Notes: a model not told the origin generated them from the letters alone. A stretch of DNA of 64,000 nucleotides from Glutinoglossum americanum (GCA_020080175.1 JAGHQL010000101.1:30142-94141), one strand, 5' to 3'; positions 1 to 12,196 are shown, counted from the first letter of the stretch. Translations and numbers: made by a program.

Positions 1-477
1 GAGACCCGAAGGAACTGAGACAGTCAGTAAGTTACTGTTGACCTAGTTCTTACTCCGTACGTAAGGAGCGGAGAGAGCCGGCGACATACTGTGTCTGAAG
101 TGATTGAGATACTGTAGCTGATCGCTCCATTGAGTGATGATCCGTAGCGCATCTTCCAAGAAGGTCACCACGATCAAAAATCTCCCGATAGCAGGTAAGT
201 ACCTAGGAGACGGGATGTACGGGTTAGCTATCCAAACCCTTCCGCATCGCGCCATAACCAGCGCAAGCGAGTGTACTTCGCGTCCGCTGCCTGGAAGAGC
301 TGCTACATACGGTCTAATCGGATCACTTATTGTATCCAGCCAATCCTCAATCTTGCTCGTCTGCTCCCGAATCGCATCTAGCGGACTCGGGTCATTCGTG
401 GCGTCTGCCCTTCCTGGGCCACCAAACGGATTTTGGTTGCCCAAGTTATAACCCGCCGTCCCTCGAATCTGTGCCAT
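1..477 (-). CDS. ERV29: SURF4/ERV29-type ER cargo receptor, 5' part (runs off the left edge)
   Basis: Partial gene; exon 1 is 90..477 and exon 2 starts at 14 and continues beyond base 1. Exon 1 encodes 129 residues starting MAQIRG, with a polar N-terminal tail, then the family signature FLEDALRIITQWSDQLQYL (about residues 103-121). Splicing at GTATGT (89 on the minus strand) to a CTCAG acceptor gives RHIPSGL, matching the RHIPWGL-like continuation known in SURF4 proteins, which supports the 75-nt intron. The family are multi-pass membrane receptors that load soluble secretory cargo into COPII vesicles at the ER. Only the cytosolic tail and first membrane segment are visible here. Family call is strong; the C-terminus and its retrieval signal are outside the window. 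Confidence 0.88.
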
Positions 478-1634
478 GGTCCTTGGGAAATTACGGTAGT
501 GATCGTGCCGATAACCTTAGGAGGAGGAAGTGAGGAGCAAAGCCCGCGGTCAGTTGCTGAGAGAAGGGAATGTCGCAGTTGGGTTTGGTCTTTTTGACGT
601 TATGAAGGGCTAGCGGGGAATGTAAAGAAAAGGCCACCGTTAGGAAAAGGAGCCGATGAATGGAAGGTCACGGGAAGGCTATTTCGAAGAGCCGCACGTA
701 AGCGATGAGCTGAAGCCTGCTATTAATGGCATGAATGGCAGGACCCCAATGCACTGCAATACCAACTACGGTACTTTATTACGCTGGAAGGGTCTAATGC
801 GCTTTTGCTCACCAAGGATGCGGGTGGTGTGGTTCGCCACCTATCATTGCCAGTCTTTGGCAGCTGCGGCAAATTTTATAGCCTTGACAGTCTACGTCCT
901 GTTGGAGACTGAGGTTCCGAGAATAGCCCATTGCGCTTCAACATTGCAACGTCACCACACAGTTGATATAGGATATGTCTGCGCTGACTTGGAGATCGTC
1001 GTGGAAGATCTAGGATGGGTGGCATAGCATATGGTCCGATGAGTAGAGGCGCACCTCAAATTATCTCGGAAGAGTCGGTGTACTCTGGAGCGGATGAGCG
1101 CGAGAAGATCGAAGCTCACGAATTTCACAAGCGCTGCACAGAAACCATATGGCAGAATCCAATAGAGTTCCTATTATGGAGTTATCTCCATCGCAAGTTA
1201 AGCGCCCCTTGACCCGCTACCAGCTGATTGTTTCCCGCCGGAAGTCTGAAAAGTGTCAACTGTTGTGACAACCTCTGAAAATGCAAACAAACTTTTATAC
1301 ATGTGGAGACTTTAGCTGGAGCCGGCAGATCCTTGAAGCAGAAAAGGAAGTTGAAGCGAAAGCGTACACGAGAGATTTCTGGGGGAACATGCCCAAAATA
1401 CAACGCGAAAAAAAATTGATAGTCTGCCGTCCATATCCCAGGAAACACGAACGCTAGCCATCGATATCCTGCAAGAAGCAAAAAGCGTGAAAATCGTTAT
1501 TGTAGTCTCTAGCCAATAGAGGTCGCAATGAGTGAACGGTTGAGCATGCGTTCGGCAAATTGGGTTGTTGCGTGAGTAAAACTGCGGTGCTAGTAGTAGG
1601 GCGTGAGTAGAAGCTGCAAATAGACTGTATGCAG
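478..1634. other. intergenic, no convincing gene
   Basis: The region between the ERV29 start and the stop of the next minus-strand gene. The open frames on the plus strand (123 and 65 codons) have no recognisable domain or coherent composition. It probably holds the ERV29 promoter and the downstream gene's 3' UTR. A TACTCCGTA nonamer lies nearby at 51-59, inside the ERV29 intron. Confidence 0.5.
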
Positions 1635-3104
1635 TTATTGCTTCTTGCTCTCCCAGCCTCCATCCACCGCCCAGTCGTCGCCATTCACACCATCGTTCTT
1701 GACAATACGCGGAACAGCATTGCCAAAACCCCAGACATCAGAGTTGCCTGCTTTGGATGTAGAGGGGTCTTTGGCGGGCCCGGTGCTCTCCACCTGCCTC
1801 TCTGGGCCACTACTCTCATTGCTGGCGTGATCACTACCGATTGCACCCTTTTTCTTCCCTTTTCTAGTACCAGGCACGGTATTCCATCCTCCATCGTTCA
1901 TCTCATTAATGATCCTTAATTGCTCCTCCTCAGAAGGCAGATCTCGTTCCCAGTTGTCTAGAGGTGTGCCCTTTGCGGCGACTGCGAGAGAGGAACCTCC
2001 CGCGCGAGAGTTCTGGTTACTCTCAAATGTGTCCAGGTAGAGAATGTCACCAGTCTCCAATGAAGCTTCTGACTCTGGTCTGCCGTTGACTAACTCCCCC
2101 GAGCTTGCCCAAACAGAGGTAACAAGAGACTTGGAAGCAAAGCCCATTCCATTTCCCATCCCATTCTTGGCCGGGCGCCCTTCCGCTTCTCTAGCTGTGC
2201 GTCGCTGTTTTTCTAGAAGAATGCGGCGTTCATTCTCAGCTTCCTCACGCTCTGCTTTCTTTGCCTCATTTTTCTTGCGGTTCTGGCGTTGCTTTTTGGT
2301 CTCCTGGATTTGGGAGACTTGCTGCTTTGGCCTCTGGGTACGGGCAGGCTGCGTAGGTTCGGTAAGGCGAAGGACGGATGGGCCAGACGGCGGGGCCTCG
2401 AGCATGTCAGAAAGTCCAGCATCTTCGTAAGCTTCGCCCACGGGTCTGGCTTCCATGAAGGGCGATGCGACTGGCGAAAGGTCATCATCTGCATCTGCGC
2501 CGGTGGTGGATGACGTTGTGGAGGCATTGCGAGGGGCTGAACCAGCGGGTTCAGTAATGGACAGATGAGTTCTACCCCGAATTGCACCATTGACCTTTGT
2601 CTCTTCCTCCCGAACCCTTTTCTTGGCTAGATCCTTGACTGGCTTGTTTGATTTAAGTTCTGATAACATCTTTGCAAACTCCTTGTTGTCCAAATCCTCA
2701 TCAACCCGGTCCTCACCATTCACGGGTCCCTTCTGTTTCTCTGAGTTGCTGTCCGTAGTCTCTACGGGCTTTATGGTGGACCCAACACCTGGCTTCTCCG
2801 TCTTGGCCTTTGTGCCTTTCCCTTTCTTTCCTTTGTCCTTCCTCAGTGCCGGAACCTTGGATGTTGCCGCCGTAAAGCCCTCAGCGAAGTCGCTCTCGCT
2901 GAATTCCTTTGTCGTGACGACACCATCTTTTCTACTCTTCGCCTTGCCCTCTTCGCGTTTCCTAGCCGGTTTATTCCCAGCCTCCACAGAAATAGAGGCT
3001 GCACGGGCTGTCTTTGATTTAGGTTTATTTTGTGTATTATAATAATACCATCCAGCACCAGTGCCGAGCACAACAAATGCAGCCCACGACTTCCATGGCT
3101 CCAT
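1635..3104 (-). CDS. conserved fungal-type single-TM protein with coiled coil, unknown function
   Basis: Uninterrupted frame of 489 residues. An N-terminal hydrophobic segment (about residues 6-24, WAAFVVLGTGAGWYYY) is a single membrane anchor. It is followed by a long charged, low-complexity region rich in K, E, S and P, then a highly charged helix (about 260-310, runs of K/R/E with KKNEAKKAEREEAENERR) that should form a coiled coil. The C-terminus carries tryptophan motifs (GGWNTVPGTRKGKKK near 410 and DDWAVDGGWE at the end), the only parts that look conserved. The layout (membrane anchor plus long basic cytosolic tail) resembles ER or outer-mitochondrial tail proteins in general; I do not recognise a named family. 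The start is the first ATG, directly before the TM segment, which supports it. Confidence 0.75.
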   Translation of the reverse strand: MEPWKSWAAFVVLGTGAGWYYYNTQNKPKSKTARAASISVEAGNKPARKREEGKAKSRKDGVVTTKEFSESDFAEGFTAATSKVPALRKDKGKKGKGTKAKTEKPGVGSTIKPVETTDSNSEKQKGPVNGEDRVDEDLDNKEFAKMLSELKSNKPVKDLAKKRVREEETKVNGAIRGRTHLSITEPAGSAPRNASTTSSTTGADADDDLSPVASPFMEARPVGEAYEDAGLSDMLEAPPSGPSVLRLTEPTQPARTQRPKQQVSQIQETKKQRQNRKKNEAKKAEREEAENERRILLEKQRRTAREAEGRPAKNGMGNGMGFASKSLVTSVWASSGELVNGRPESEASLETGDILYLDTFESNQNSRAGGSSLAVAAKGTPLDNWERDLPSEEEQLRIINEMNDGGWNTVPGTRKGKKKGAIGSDHASNESSGPERQVESTGPAKDPSTSKAGNSDVWGFGNAVPRIVKNDGVNGDDWAVDGGWESKKQ

Positions 3105-4342
3105 TGTTGTGTGAGCGAAATGTACAAAACGATTGAGCGTTCAGCTTGAGTGTTCGGAGGTTGCTTGTCCTTATGCGTACTTTCCGTTTAGTATGTTGTG
3201 TATGGGAATTATGCAAATTGCGAACGAGTCGGTGGCGATTGTGGGACACGAGAGGATGTCCAAATGATTTAGTTGGCCAGCCGACGCAAATGTGATAGCT
3301 TAACGAAGGAGCACGAACTATATTGACGGCATCAAACGAGCGTTCCGTAGAAGATCTGCACGAGGGCGGAGAAGCAAGGAGTTGACAAGATAACGAGCGA
3401 TGGTGACGGCCGACCAACCGTCGACAAAAGCCGATATTCAGAGGCGATATCTGAGAAGGACTTCAGTTTTAGGCTATATTGAGGATGCTGACTGAAAGAG
3501 CGGCAGTGAGGAGGTTGACAAATCCTTAAGAACCTGTCTAGTCGAACCGGTAGGGATCGAAAATGGTACGAAGGGGGTGGATGGGTCGCAAGAATAAAGA
3601 GCGCTAATCAGGGAGTGTGATGAATTATTCTTCGGAGCTCCGACCGGCGCCATTAGAACAGCTCCGCACTGACTTACTGACTTGTTGGCCACAGTGTCTT
3701 CAAGAATTTTCTTATTGGGGCTCTGGATTCTGGGCTGGACCTGCAGGCTGCTTAACACCCTGGAGATGGCATTTTATTGGCGGTTGCGGCAGCCAAGGTT
3801 ATTGCATCGCGCGGCTGCCAATTCCGGGCATGAATCCTCCCCGCAAAATTAATCTCAGTCGTGTGCCCAATCTATTTTTCTGAACTTGGTAGGGGGTGGA
3901 TAGATTTCTTGCCGGAATGCTTTTTTCAGAGATGCCAGAGCATGATAATGAGCGGTGTTCCGTACTCCATATGGAGGGCGCCGCTTAGCGTATGTCCTCG
4001 GCTTGAACTACAAAGAGCAAGTATAGAGTCAAGCATGGTTCCGTATCCCCTTGGGCCCCAAAAGTAAATCCCACGACACCAATGTAGACTGCCTGGCGGG
4101 TCTTGGTGTGACCGGCAGCCATCCCGACGCATTGATCCCCTATGTTCCACAGAATTTCCTGCTCCACAAATCATTGTTCGCGTCGGATAGGAAAGACCAG
4201 ATAGTGATGGTGATGAGATGCGCAATTACGTACGGAGTATGCGGGGGCGATGGCCAGGCACGGGCTTATCACTGGAGCAAGAGGACCCCACCACTGCATA
4301 GCTGCTCGGCTCTGAATTTTAAACAAACGACGTCTCACCATT
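3105..4342. other. intergenic, divergent promoters
   Basis: Lies between the start of the minus-strand TM protein and the start of the plus-strand nucleoside hydrolase. Short open frames on both strands show no domain and mixed composition. One TACGGAGTA nonamer is at 4231-4239. Nothing else seen. Confidence 0.5.
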
Positions 4343-6071
4343 ATGGCTCCCATCCGACGTATTATTATTGACACTGATCCTGGGTAAGAAGGCCTTTGAC
4401 TACATCTCTCTCCAGGCTTCATCCTGGAAGTGCTCACAAGTGTGTAGTGTCGACGACATCCTCGCCATACTTCTAGCTCTCGCTGCGTCTCCCCAGGAAG
4501 TGGAGGTTATCCTCCTATCCGTCACCTTTGGAAATACTGACCTGCAAAAGTGAGCATCTACTTAGTCTTCTTTTGAGCTCAGCTACACTCTGTCGAGCCC
4601 GAGTTGACCTCTCATAAAGCTGTCTACGCAATGCGGTGTCAATGTTCCACGTTATCGAGAAGGAGCTTGAATGGCGTAGGAACCGTGGGCAATTGGAAGG
4701 CTTTGATAGCCTGAAAGTCTTCAAGCCTATCGTTGCTGTTGGCGCGGAGCAGCCACTGGAAGATCAGTTGTTGATGGCGGATTACTTCCGTGCGTTCTTA
4801 AACAATTGGTTTCAGAAACAGCTGCCTGTGTGGTGCTGACTCAAATTCAGATGGGGTGGACGGTTTAGGGGGGGTGCATTCGACTGTAGGTGCTTCTGAA
4901 CATTGGCTGTCTCGTCTATCCAATTCACTAGTTAACATTTCTAGCATCCGCATTTGACGCCAGATGAGTCATGGAAGACCCTCTTTGAAAAGACTTCATG
5001 CGAAGAAGATGGGCAAGTCATTGCGCCCCAGGATTCAGTTTCTTCTATACCCTCGTTCACGGCTTCGAAATTGGTAGCACATAAGGAGATACTACGAGTC
5101 TTGCGTGAAAACGAACTGGACACGATCACTATTGTTGCGATTGGGCCGTTGACGAACCTTGCACTAGCTGCAGCAGAGGATCCAGAGGCATTCCTAAGGG
5201 TGAAGGAAGTGGTCGTGATGGGTGGAGCGGTAGATGTCGAAGGAAATGTGAGTGCCCAGAAATCGTTGTCTTCGCTGGTTTAGCCCTTCTAACTCTAGGG
5301 AAATAGATAACGCCTGTTGCAGAATTCAACTGTTTTGCAGACGTAAGCTATGCACATGCTCCCCCCGGCCGGGTTGTGGGTAACATTGTCTTAGGCCGTT
5401 GCTTCTGCTCGCGTCTACGCGCTCACCTCTCCTGATCCCTTAAGTACGCTTCCTCCCTTGCCGCCTCCATCTTCACATACCCCCAGCCCCGCCAAGACCT
5501 CGCTAGGGCCTTATCCGCCCAATTTATCACGCCCTCTGAAACTCACGCTTTTCCCGCTGGACATAACCACCGGACATCTACTGATGAAATCGGACTTTGA
5601 GGCGAAAGTCAAGCCTATCGCTGGGCTGGGAAGTCCGTTGGCTGAGTGGGTGTGTGCTTTTGTCGAAAGAACTTTTCAGAAGATGGAGAGTTGGAGTGTT
5701 GTGGGAGGTGAAGTAGGACTGAGCTTGCATGACCCGCTTTGTATATGTTCGCAATCCTTCTCTTCTACTATAATGATCTAAGCTCTAATTACTGGCACAA
5801 TCCAGGGTACATCCTTACCTCCACTTCACCCACTTGGATCCTCTCTCCCTCCTCTCCCGAAGACGTCCGCGTCGAGTGTGCTGGCCAATGGACACGGGGT
5901 ATGTGCGTCGTAGACCGCCGCCTCCGCCGTAAAGCCGCAGACGGAGAAGAGATTATCGGTGATACAGACGGCTGGCTGAACCCGCGGAAAGGCAATCGCG
6001 TAAGGAGGATGGCGGGGAGTCCTGGCGAAGACGCATTTGCGCATTACCTCCTAGAGAGGATTTTCGGGTAG
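4343..6071 (+). CDS. inosine-uridine preferring nucleoside hydrolase, 8 exons
   Basis: Spliced model: 4343-4383, 4448-4549, 4620-4789, 4851-4885, 4945-5247, 5307-5342, 5395-5740, 5806-6071; 432 residues, all phases closing. The N-terminus reads RIIIDTDPG|VDDILA across the first splice, the calcium-binding aspartate motif of the IUNH family. FGN (SVTFGNTD), VGAEQPLEDQ, HGVDGLGGVHST, TIVAIGPLTNLA, VVMGGAV and the late AEFNCFAD and LHDPL motifs follow in the right order. The enzymes cleave the N-glycosidic bond of nucleosides to ribose and base in purine/pyrimidine salvage. The C-terminal half has a proline/serine-rich stretch (exon 7 start) and an extended tail. Introns are 53-69 nt, except the first at 64. 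The exon 4 donor (GTAGGT) is weak but forced by protein continuity. Convergent with the rhomboid gene. Confidence 0.9.
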
Positions 6072-6424
6072 GTTCAAGTTGGCTTGTTTGAGCGTTCGAT
6101 CGTTTGGTATAGTATAGTGGGCGTCGGGCTGGGGAAATGAAAACGCAGGGAGTACATGCATTCAGAATCGGTAGAACCAATAGAGGAGGTTGAGTTTCCA
6201 AAGAAGATAAAGGGTTTTGCGGGCTAGTAAAGCTGTTTTCCCCGAGAATCGGGTATGCAAAACCTCGTTTCACCGGGTGGCTCCCTTGATTGTGTAGTGC
6301 GGGCGACTGGCTTCGCATATATCAAGGAGGCATCTCACGCATTCTCGGGGACGGCGGTCCTAGATATCGATGGATGGGACGAATGGTAATACATACATAC
6401 GCGATTATATACAAAACCCCCTCC
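6072..6424. other. convergent 3' intergenic gap
   Basis: About 350 bp between the stops of the plus-strand nucleoside hydrolase and the minus-strand rhomboid gene. It should contain both 3' UTRs. No open frame of note. Confidence 0.5.
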
Positions 6425-8337
6425 TCACCACCTCCCTTCCCTAACCCTATCCAACCATCCCTTCTCCCCCCTCTTCTTCCTCCTCTCCTCCTCCACCCTC
6501 CTCTTCTCCCCAATAATCCACGCCCCCACCAACCCTCCCCCATACCCCCCTAAATGCGCCCAGTGATCCACTCTCCTCCAACCCCTCCAAACACCCACAA
6601 GCTCGACCCCAACCAACGCCGCCAAAACCCCCATGCCCGACAACTGCGGCAACCAATCTTCGGGGACGAACAAGAGCTTGAACCCCTCGTTCCAGTGTAT
6701 CGAAAACCACGCCGCCAGGATCCCGGCCACGGCGCCCGAGGCGCCGAGGGACGAGGTGGTGAGGCGATTCCCGAGCACCGCAGCGACGAGCGACGTCCAC
6801 GATCCCAGCGCCCCGCCCGCGAAATAGACGCCCAGAAACCCGCCCCTCCCCACATCCTCGTGGACCCTGGTGCCCACGACCCAGAGGACCAGCATGTTCA
6901 TGAGCAGATGCCGGACCTGCTGATGGCTGAACATGTTCCCGAGGAGGCTCCACGCGAAGGGGTACCCGGGGACGCTGATGAAGTAGCGGTTCAGGAACGG
7001 CCAGGCGGGCGGGAAGCGCCAGAGGAGGAAGGTTATGGAGTTGAGGGATATGAGGGTTAGGAGGGTCGTCGCGGTCGGGGGGGTGTCCGGGAAGAGCCGG
7101 GAGGTTGGAGTAGGGGCCGTGTAGGCTGTGAGTAGGAAGTAGGAGATCAGGAGGACGGGAAGAAGGAGGAGGGTACTGGGGAAGAGGCGGCGGAACTAAA
7201 TGGGCGGGGAGGAGGGTTAGTTGGGGGGGGGTTCGCGGGATTTTTTAGGGGGAAGGGGTGGTACTTTGCTCATTTCTGGGGGAGAGGTGTCTTTTGTGAC
7301 GGTGGCGCGTTCGCGGTAGTAGGCTACCCATTCAGGTTCTTTCTGCTCAGCTGTGGGGGGATTAGGTGTGGTTAGCTAGTTGTTCATCTATCCCTTGCAT
7401 CTGGAGATTTGTTCCTGGGGTCATGACAGGAGATGGGGAGGTGCGTACTCAGCTCGCCGACCCTCCCGCTGTTACCCGGTTGAATTGTCGTTGATTGTTT
7501 ATTCTCCACTTTTAGTGAATCTTCCATTTCCTTCTTTTTCCTCGCGTTTTCCTTCTCCTTCCTCTTCTCCTCCTTTTCATATGTCTCCCTAATAACCTCT
7601 AACCCGCTTTTCCCATACACACTCCCCCCCTTAACCCCCTCCTGCGGCTTATAGTACAGCCCTAGCCTCTCAGCCCTCTCCCTCAACTCTCGCTCCTCCT
7701 CCCCCTCCATTACAGCTTCCTCATCAATAGGATAGTTTTCCCGTAACCATTTTAACGCCGGCTCTGCGAGGTGCGGTTGGAGGAGAGGGAATTCGCTATC
7801 AGGAACGGAGAGGAGTCCGTGGAGACGTCGACCGTGTTGGATTTTTAGGGTTAGATTGCCGAGGGGGGGGGAAACGGTGGAGGGGAAGATTTTGGAGAGT
7901 TCGGAGGGCGTGAGCGGAGTGGCGCGGAAGGGGACGCCTTTGTCGGGATCGTAGGATGGGAGAGATGTGCGGTTGGGTGGGGGGTTGCCCTTGGGGGGTC
8001 TGGCCGGGGGTTGGGGCTTAGGACGGCGATTCTTGGAGGTTGCGAAGGTGGCGCGGGGCGGTGATGTAGCAGGTAACAGTGTTTGTATCTGAAGCGGGAT
8101 GAGGATACCGACAGCAGAATGGCATTGTAGCAAACCAACACCATCTAGCCTTCGCCGGAATGGCTTAGAGGTTATAGAGAAATGCCGGATTGACTGGTTG
8201 ACATGCTGGGGGTATCTGAACAGCATCATCAGCGGCGCCACGCCATCGCCGAACAACGGGCGAGAAGTCCATTGTCCGCGGGCCACGGCGGTGATCGAGT
8301 CCCGCAGCAGTGCCGGCATGGCATTAGCCATCGCCAA
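6425..8337 (-). CDS. PCP1: mitochondrial rhomboid protease (PCP1/RBD1 type), 3 exons
   Basis: Exons 7449..8337, 7265..7350 and 6425..7195, giving 581 residues with closed phases. The N-terminal third has a basic, hydroxylated presequence-like region (SIRHFSITSKPFRRR) and the charged helical segment seen in fungal mitochondrial rhomboids (ALKWLRENYPIDEEA, then KSGLEVIRETYEKEEKRKEKEN). Exon 3 holds the membrane domain: a hydrophobic helix, RYFISVPGYPFAWSLLGNMFSHQQVRHLLMNM, the catalytic serine motif GASGA (SLGASGAVAG) and the catalytic histidine in DHWAHLGG. These intramembrane serine proteases act in the inner mitochondrial membrane, for example on Mgm1/OPA1-type dynamins and cytochrome c peroxidase. 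Both introns have CTAAC branch sites. Exons 1 and 3 appear as separate frames unless spliced. The third position of codons is strongly C-biased in exon 3. Confidence 0.9.
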
Positions 8338-8611
8338 CCTGGGGCGTTTGCTGTGTGCTTTCCTAGCGTTGATGCAGAAAAATATAATTATTTTGGCTGG
8401 AAACGGAAATATGGAGATGGGGAGAAATAAATTTCAAGCGCACAGACCAATTATCGACCACCGAAGTTCGATATTTGGGTGTTAGTATTCGCCGTCGCCC
8501 TTTGAACGATTCTTCTGGTTTTAAGATATTTCTATATAGCCTCCGAGTAGAGCCTCTCGGTGGTTTCAGAGAGGGTAGGATCTCTACAACTTCTTCGTCC
8601 TGTAAACAACA

Positions 8612-9184
8612 ATGGGCACCCCGATCACCCTAGTAAATATCCACAACTACCCCCTCATTCCTGCATACATACATACTAACCCCTCACAAAACCAGACAGC
8701 ATTCATCGCCGCGCTCCCCCCTCTCCCGCTCTCAACTCTCCGCCTCAAAGCCCACGAACTCCAATCCAACATCGCACACCTAACGTCCTCGAACGTCCAG
8801 CTGGAACCCTACGCTGACGCCGGGGACGAGGTATGCAGAGAGGCTATCGTGGAGAATAGAGATGTGATCGGGAGGATGGAGGAGAGGCTGGGGGCTGTGA
8901 GGGCAGAGGTCGAGAGGAGGGGGTGTAGGTGGGAGGAGGAGTGGGGGGTTGTGGATGGGGTGAGTGGGGAGGCGGGGGTGGAGGGTGATGCGGGGGAGAC
9001 GACGGAGGTTAATGGACGGGCTATAGAGGGGGAAGGGGAGACGAATGAGAACTCTGGGGTTGTGGATGGATCGGAGACTCAGCAACAACAACAACAGCAG
9101 CAGCAGGAGAGAAGAGGTCTATCGGACTCAGAACTGTCCCTAGCGTTGCGACAACGCCTATCAGAAGAAGGCATAGACCTCTAA
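8612..9184 (+). CDS. small conserved-looking coiled-coil protein with polyQ
   Basis: The frame is open for 190 codons, but 8633..8695 has the marks of a 63-nt in-frame intron: donor GTAAAT, branch TACTAAC, acceptor ACCAG. Removing it gives 169 residues, MGTPITL joined to TAFIAALPPLPLSTLRLK. A helical region (LKAHELQSNIAHLTSSNVQL...EAIVENRDVIGRMEERLGAVRAEVERRG) predicts a two-segment coiled coil. A Gly/Glu-rich linker follows, then nine glutamines (mixed CAA/CAG) and a conserved-looking C-terminus, LSDSELSLALRQRLSEEG. The family is not recognised and no function is offered. It is divergently oriented from the rhomboid gene with 274 bp between the starts, so they may share a promoter. Confidence 0.7.
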   Translation: MGTPITLVNIHNYPLIPAYIHTNPSQNQTAFIAALPPLPLSTLRLKAHELQSNIAHLTSSNVQLEPYADAGDEVCREAIVENRDVIGRMEERLGAVRAEVERRGCRWEEEWGVVDGVSGEAGVEGDAGETTEVNGRAIEGEGETNENSGVVDGSETQQQQQQQQQERRGLSDSELSLALRQRLSEEGIDL

Positions 9185-9857
9185 CCTTCCACCCTTTAAG
9201 AAAAAAAAAAAAAAACCTCGGCGTTCAGGCTCTACTCGGGACTTACATACGGCAGTGGCTTTTATACCATAATAGTAAAACGACCAAATCCCGGGAAGGC
9301 TATTTTACATAGTCTGTCTATCTTTCATCATTCCTTTATTTTCAAATATCGGTTTGGACCATAGGGGAGAGATCCATTATTATTTCTCATCCCTATTTTC
9401 CTACCCCTGCTAGCTCACCGGGCATCCCCACACTCCAGACGCTCCAAAATGGCTCTTAATCCTCCCCCCAATCTCATTACCCCTTCTATTCTTACATAGA
9501 CAATACCCTCTCTCTGTCACTAGGAAGACCTTCCCCAGTGACTATCCAACGGAGCGGATAATAGCAATAAGATAAAGGGTTAGGTTTTGATAACACAGCT
9601 CCTCCAGATTGAAGTAAGGGGAAGCAAAATTAAAAGAAAAAAATTGCGAGAGCATGAGGGGGAAAGTATCTTGGGGTATTTCTTGAATTAAAGCACCTAC
9701 CCTATCCTTGTGGAGGAGAGCCTCGAGATGGGAATTAAAAGATGTGGCATGTGGGGTATTTGGCGAGAACAGCAACAAGGGATGGAGGAGAGAATCGGGG
9801 GGAAATATAGTCGGGCGAGAGGGAGCCGTGTCTCCGGTACATCCAAAAGGCGGGTCA
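9185..9857. other. convergent intergenic gap with A15 tract
   Basis: Between the stop of the small coiled-coil gene and the last exon of the PhoD-like gene. A run of 15 A lies at 9201-9215. No supported gene; the 112-codon minus-strand frame overlapping 9858-9880 is out of register with the PhoD exon. Confidence 0.5.
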
Positions 9858-12196
9858 TCAGTGCTGTTGAAAAGTTTCACTTTCCACTTTGGGAGGCCGG
9901 ACTAGGCACGGGACTACCCACATACAAGTTAGTTCCTCACCAACCCTACCTATCACCTCCACTCACTGGACGTCCCCAAATGGACAAGGAAACACGAGAA
10001 GAGCATCCACTCACTAGTAAACCCATAGCCCTCAGTCCTCCCATCCCTATCTCTGTTGGCGTTAATCTCAACTCTATAGGTAATATCTAACCCTCCGCCA
10101 TCCCCCAACTCTGCAAAAATTCCGCTCTCGTCTACGCCCGACGCAGCAGGGTGGTCCGTCCCCGCTGCTTCCTCGCCGGCATGGAGAGCGGAGCGCCCGC
10201 TTTTACCAGTTGCGGTTGCCGTGGTGGTATTGGAAGGTAGAAAAGCGTTCTTGTTGTCGCCGCCGTTTGCAACAAGGGCACGGTGGGGGTTGGTGGATTC
10301 GGTAATGATGGCGAAGTTTCGGGAGGGCATGGCGCAGCGGTTGTATTTTGCAGTCTTTGTAGAGTCTCCTGGGTCTTTGTTAAATAGATCCAGGAGAGTC
10401 TCATCGGTTTCTTTATCGAGATGATGGATCTTGTTCCGTCGGGCTATCATGTTCGCAATCGCTTGCGGGGGCGGCTTGTTCGTGATGGCGGAACTGATGA
10501 CATTGACCATATACCGATGGTCCTGTATCGTGGGGATTTTAAGGTCTGGTTCGCTATAAAGACGACCCGCTGCTGCCAGATGCACGTCCCCACCGAGAAT
10601 GGTGATGCGGACGCTATGCTGTTGCATAAGCCCTTGAAGGCGGTGGAGAAACAGGTTCCGTTCACGCTTGTGTGTTTGTGCGGTGTAGTGGTCATCGAGG
10701 TCATCGAGGAGGTCGACTTCGCCATCGAATTTGTTGAAGAGGCTGTTAGCGATACCGAAGCGCTTGTTGAAGAAACGTATCAGGCCAACGATCGGGGATC
10801 GAAAGATGTTTTCGAGCCAGACGAGGCGCGGATAGGCGATCGGGACGCCCAGGAGGATAATGAGGTGTTTGATCTCACCGGGAGTCCGCCCGAGTTCAAG
10901 GTTGAGGCGGTCGAAGATTAGGTCATAAGTCTCGTCATAATTGACCTTATGGCGTGTGCGTTCCGTCCTTGCATCCACTCCCAAGAAAGCAATTCTCTTA
11001 CCCAACTGCGTATAGATGTTCCGGCTTTTCTGTGTGAGATAGGGGCCAGGGCTATTCCCTAGTATCCAGCTGGGGTCAATCTCCGTCTCTGGCATCACGT
11101 ACGCATTATATCCATCTCTCATAGAGTCGAGTCCAGTGCCATGGTTGGTTATACGGGGCGCACTCAAGATATTACTCGCCACTGGCGGAGGTGTATGGTG
11201 TTGAAAGAGCATATAATATTTAAAAGCAATATGTCCGATACCCACGAAAACTGGGGTCCTCATAAAATGATCCGTATAGCTTCCAAATCCATCAATGATA
11301 TCATGGTCATCCCAGATGTTCACTTGGGGTATCTGCCCATTGGCCGTCGCAAACGGCTCTGTCATGAACCAATTCACATAGTTGTTGAAAAAATAATCAT
11401 CACAGCCCTGTCTGAGCTGCTCATCGAAAGGGTGGATCCGTCTCTGGTGAGGACTCTTCTCCTCCGCCCATTCCCTTAAAGGCCCATCGACTCTAATGTG
11501 GTCATTGTAAAGCTGATCCCCCCCGCCAATCATTACATGGAATGGCTTGCGTTTGTGGATACGCAAGACGTCGTTCCAGAGCGTAAGCCCGGCCCAAGCG
11601 TCCACATCTGTGCCTACGGAAAAGCCGTTGCAGGAATTGAACATTATACGCATAGATTGGTGCTTCGAAGGGACGTAGAAATCGCGGGATATGAGATCAT
11701 TGCTCACTGAGCCAGAGCCGTAGTGTGCACCCGGCAAGTCATATCCCCAATGTGCCTCATTCTCTTGCAGGGGGATTTCTAGGTCGAAACGCCAGAAAAC
11801 CATCTGGACGTCCTCAAAGAGCTTTTTGGCGGGGACGTTGGTTGTTGACTTGACGGATGCGTAGCTTCCACCTTCAGACCCGTCTGTAATTTGCCCGTCG
11901 AGTCCATTACTCATTGTATTCTCGCTGATACCATCTCCACCTATTCTACCAACACAACTCAATCTTAGCCCCGGTGTCCCTGATCCAGAATTCATCACTA
12001 CAAGTACCGATCCATGCCAGAGCCGAGTATTGTCAGACGCGGTGCTCATCCTCGTGTACCGAATCAGTGGCCCACACTTAATCTCTAAATCTCCTGTCCG
12101 ACCCACACCTTGATTACCTGAAGACTGCCGAACCCCATCACTGCTGTGTTGACGATTGTGCGAACCCGGCAGCCTTTGTTCTCGAGGCTGAGACAT
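9858..12196 (-). CDS. PhoD-like metallophosphatase, 2 exons
   Basis: Exon 1 is 10015..12196 and exon 2 is 9858..9913; 745 residues. The long frame reads through a GTGAGT donor just after EGYGFT. Splicing it to a GGGTAG acceptor yields GYGFTIPCL and a short tail, which fits the conserved C-terminus of this family better than read-through. Metal-site motifs are in order: GGGDQLYND, NIWDDHDIIDGFGSY, and ILGGDVHLAAAGR in the C-terminal half. N-terminal about 90 residues are low complexity. Such fungal cytosolic PhoD-like proteins are predicted metal-dependent phosphoesterases. No signal peptide is visible, so the enzyme is probably intracellular; the substrate is unknown. Confidence 0.88.

Noticed and set aside
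656-1212. Plus-strand open frames (123 and 65 codons)
   Set aside because: No domain, no coherent composition, no splice partner; probably chance.
3617-4371. Several plus and minus frames of 88-126 codons
   Set aside because: Mutually overlapping on both strands, no motif; treated as chance in a divergent promoter.
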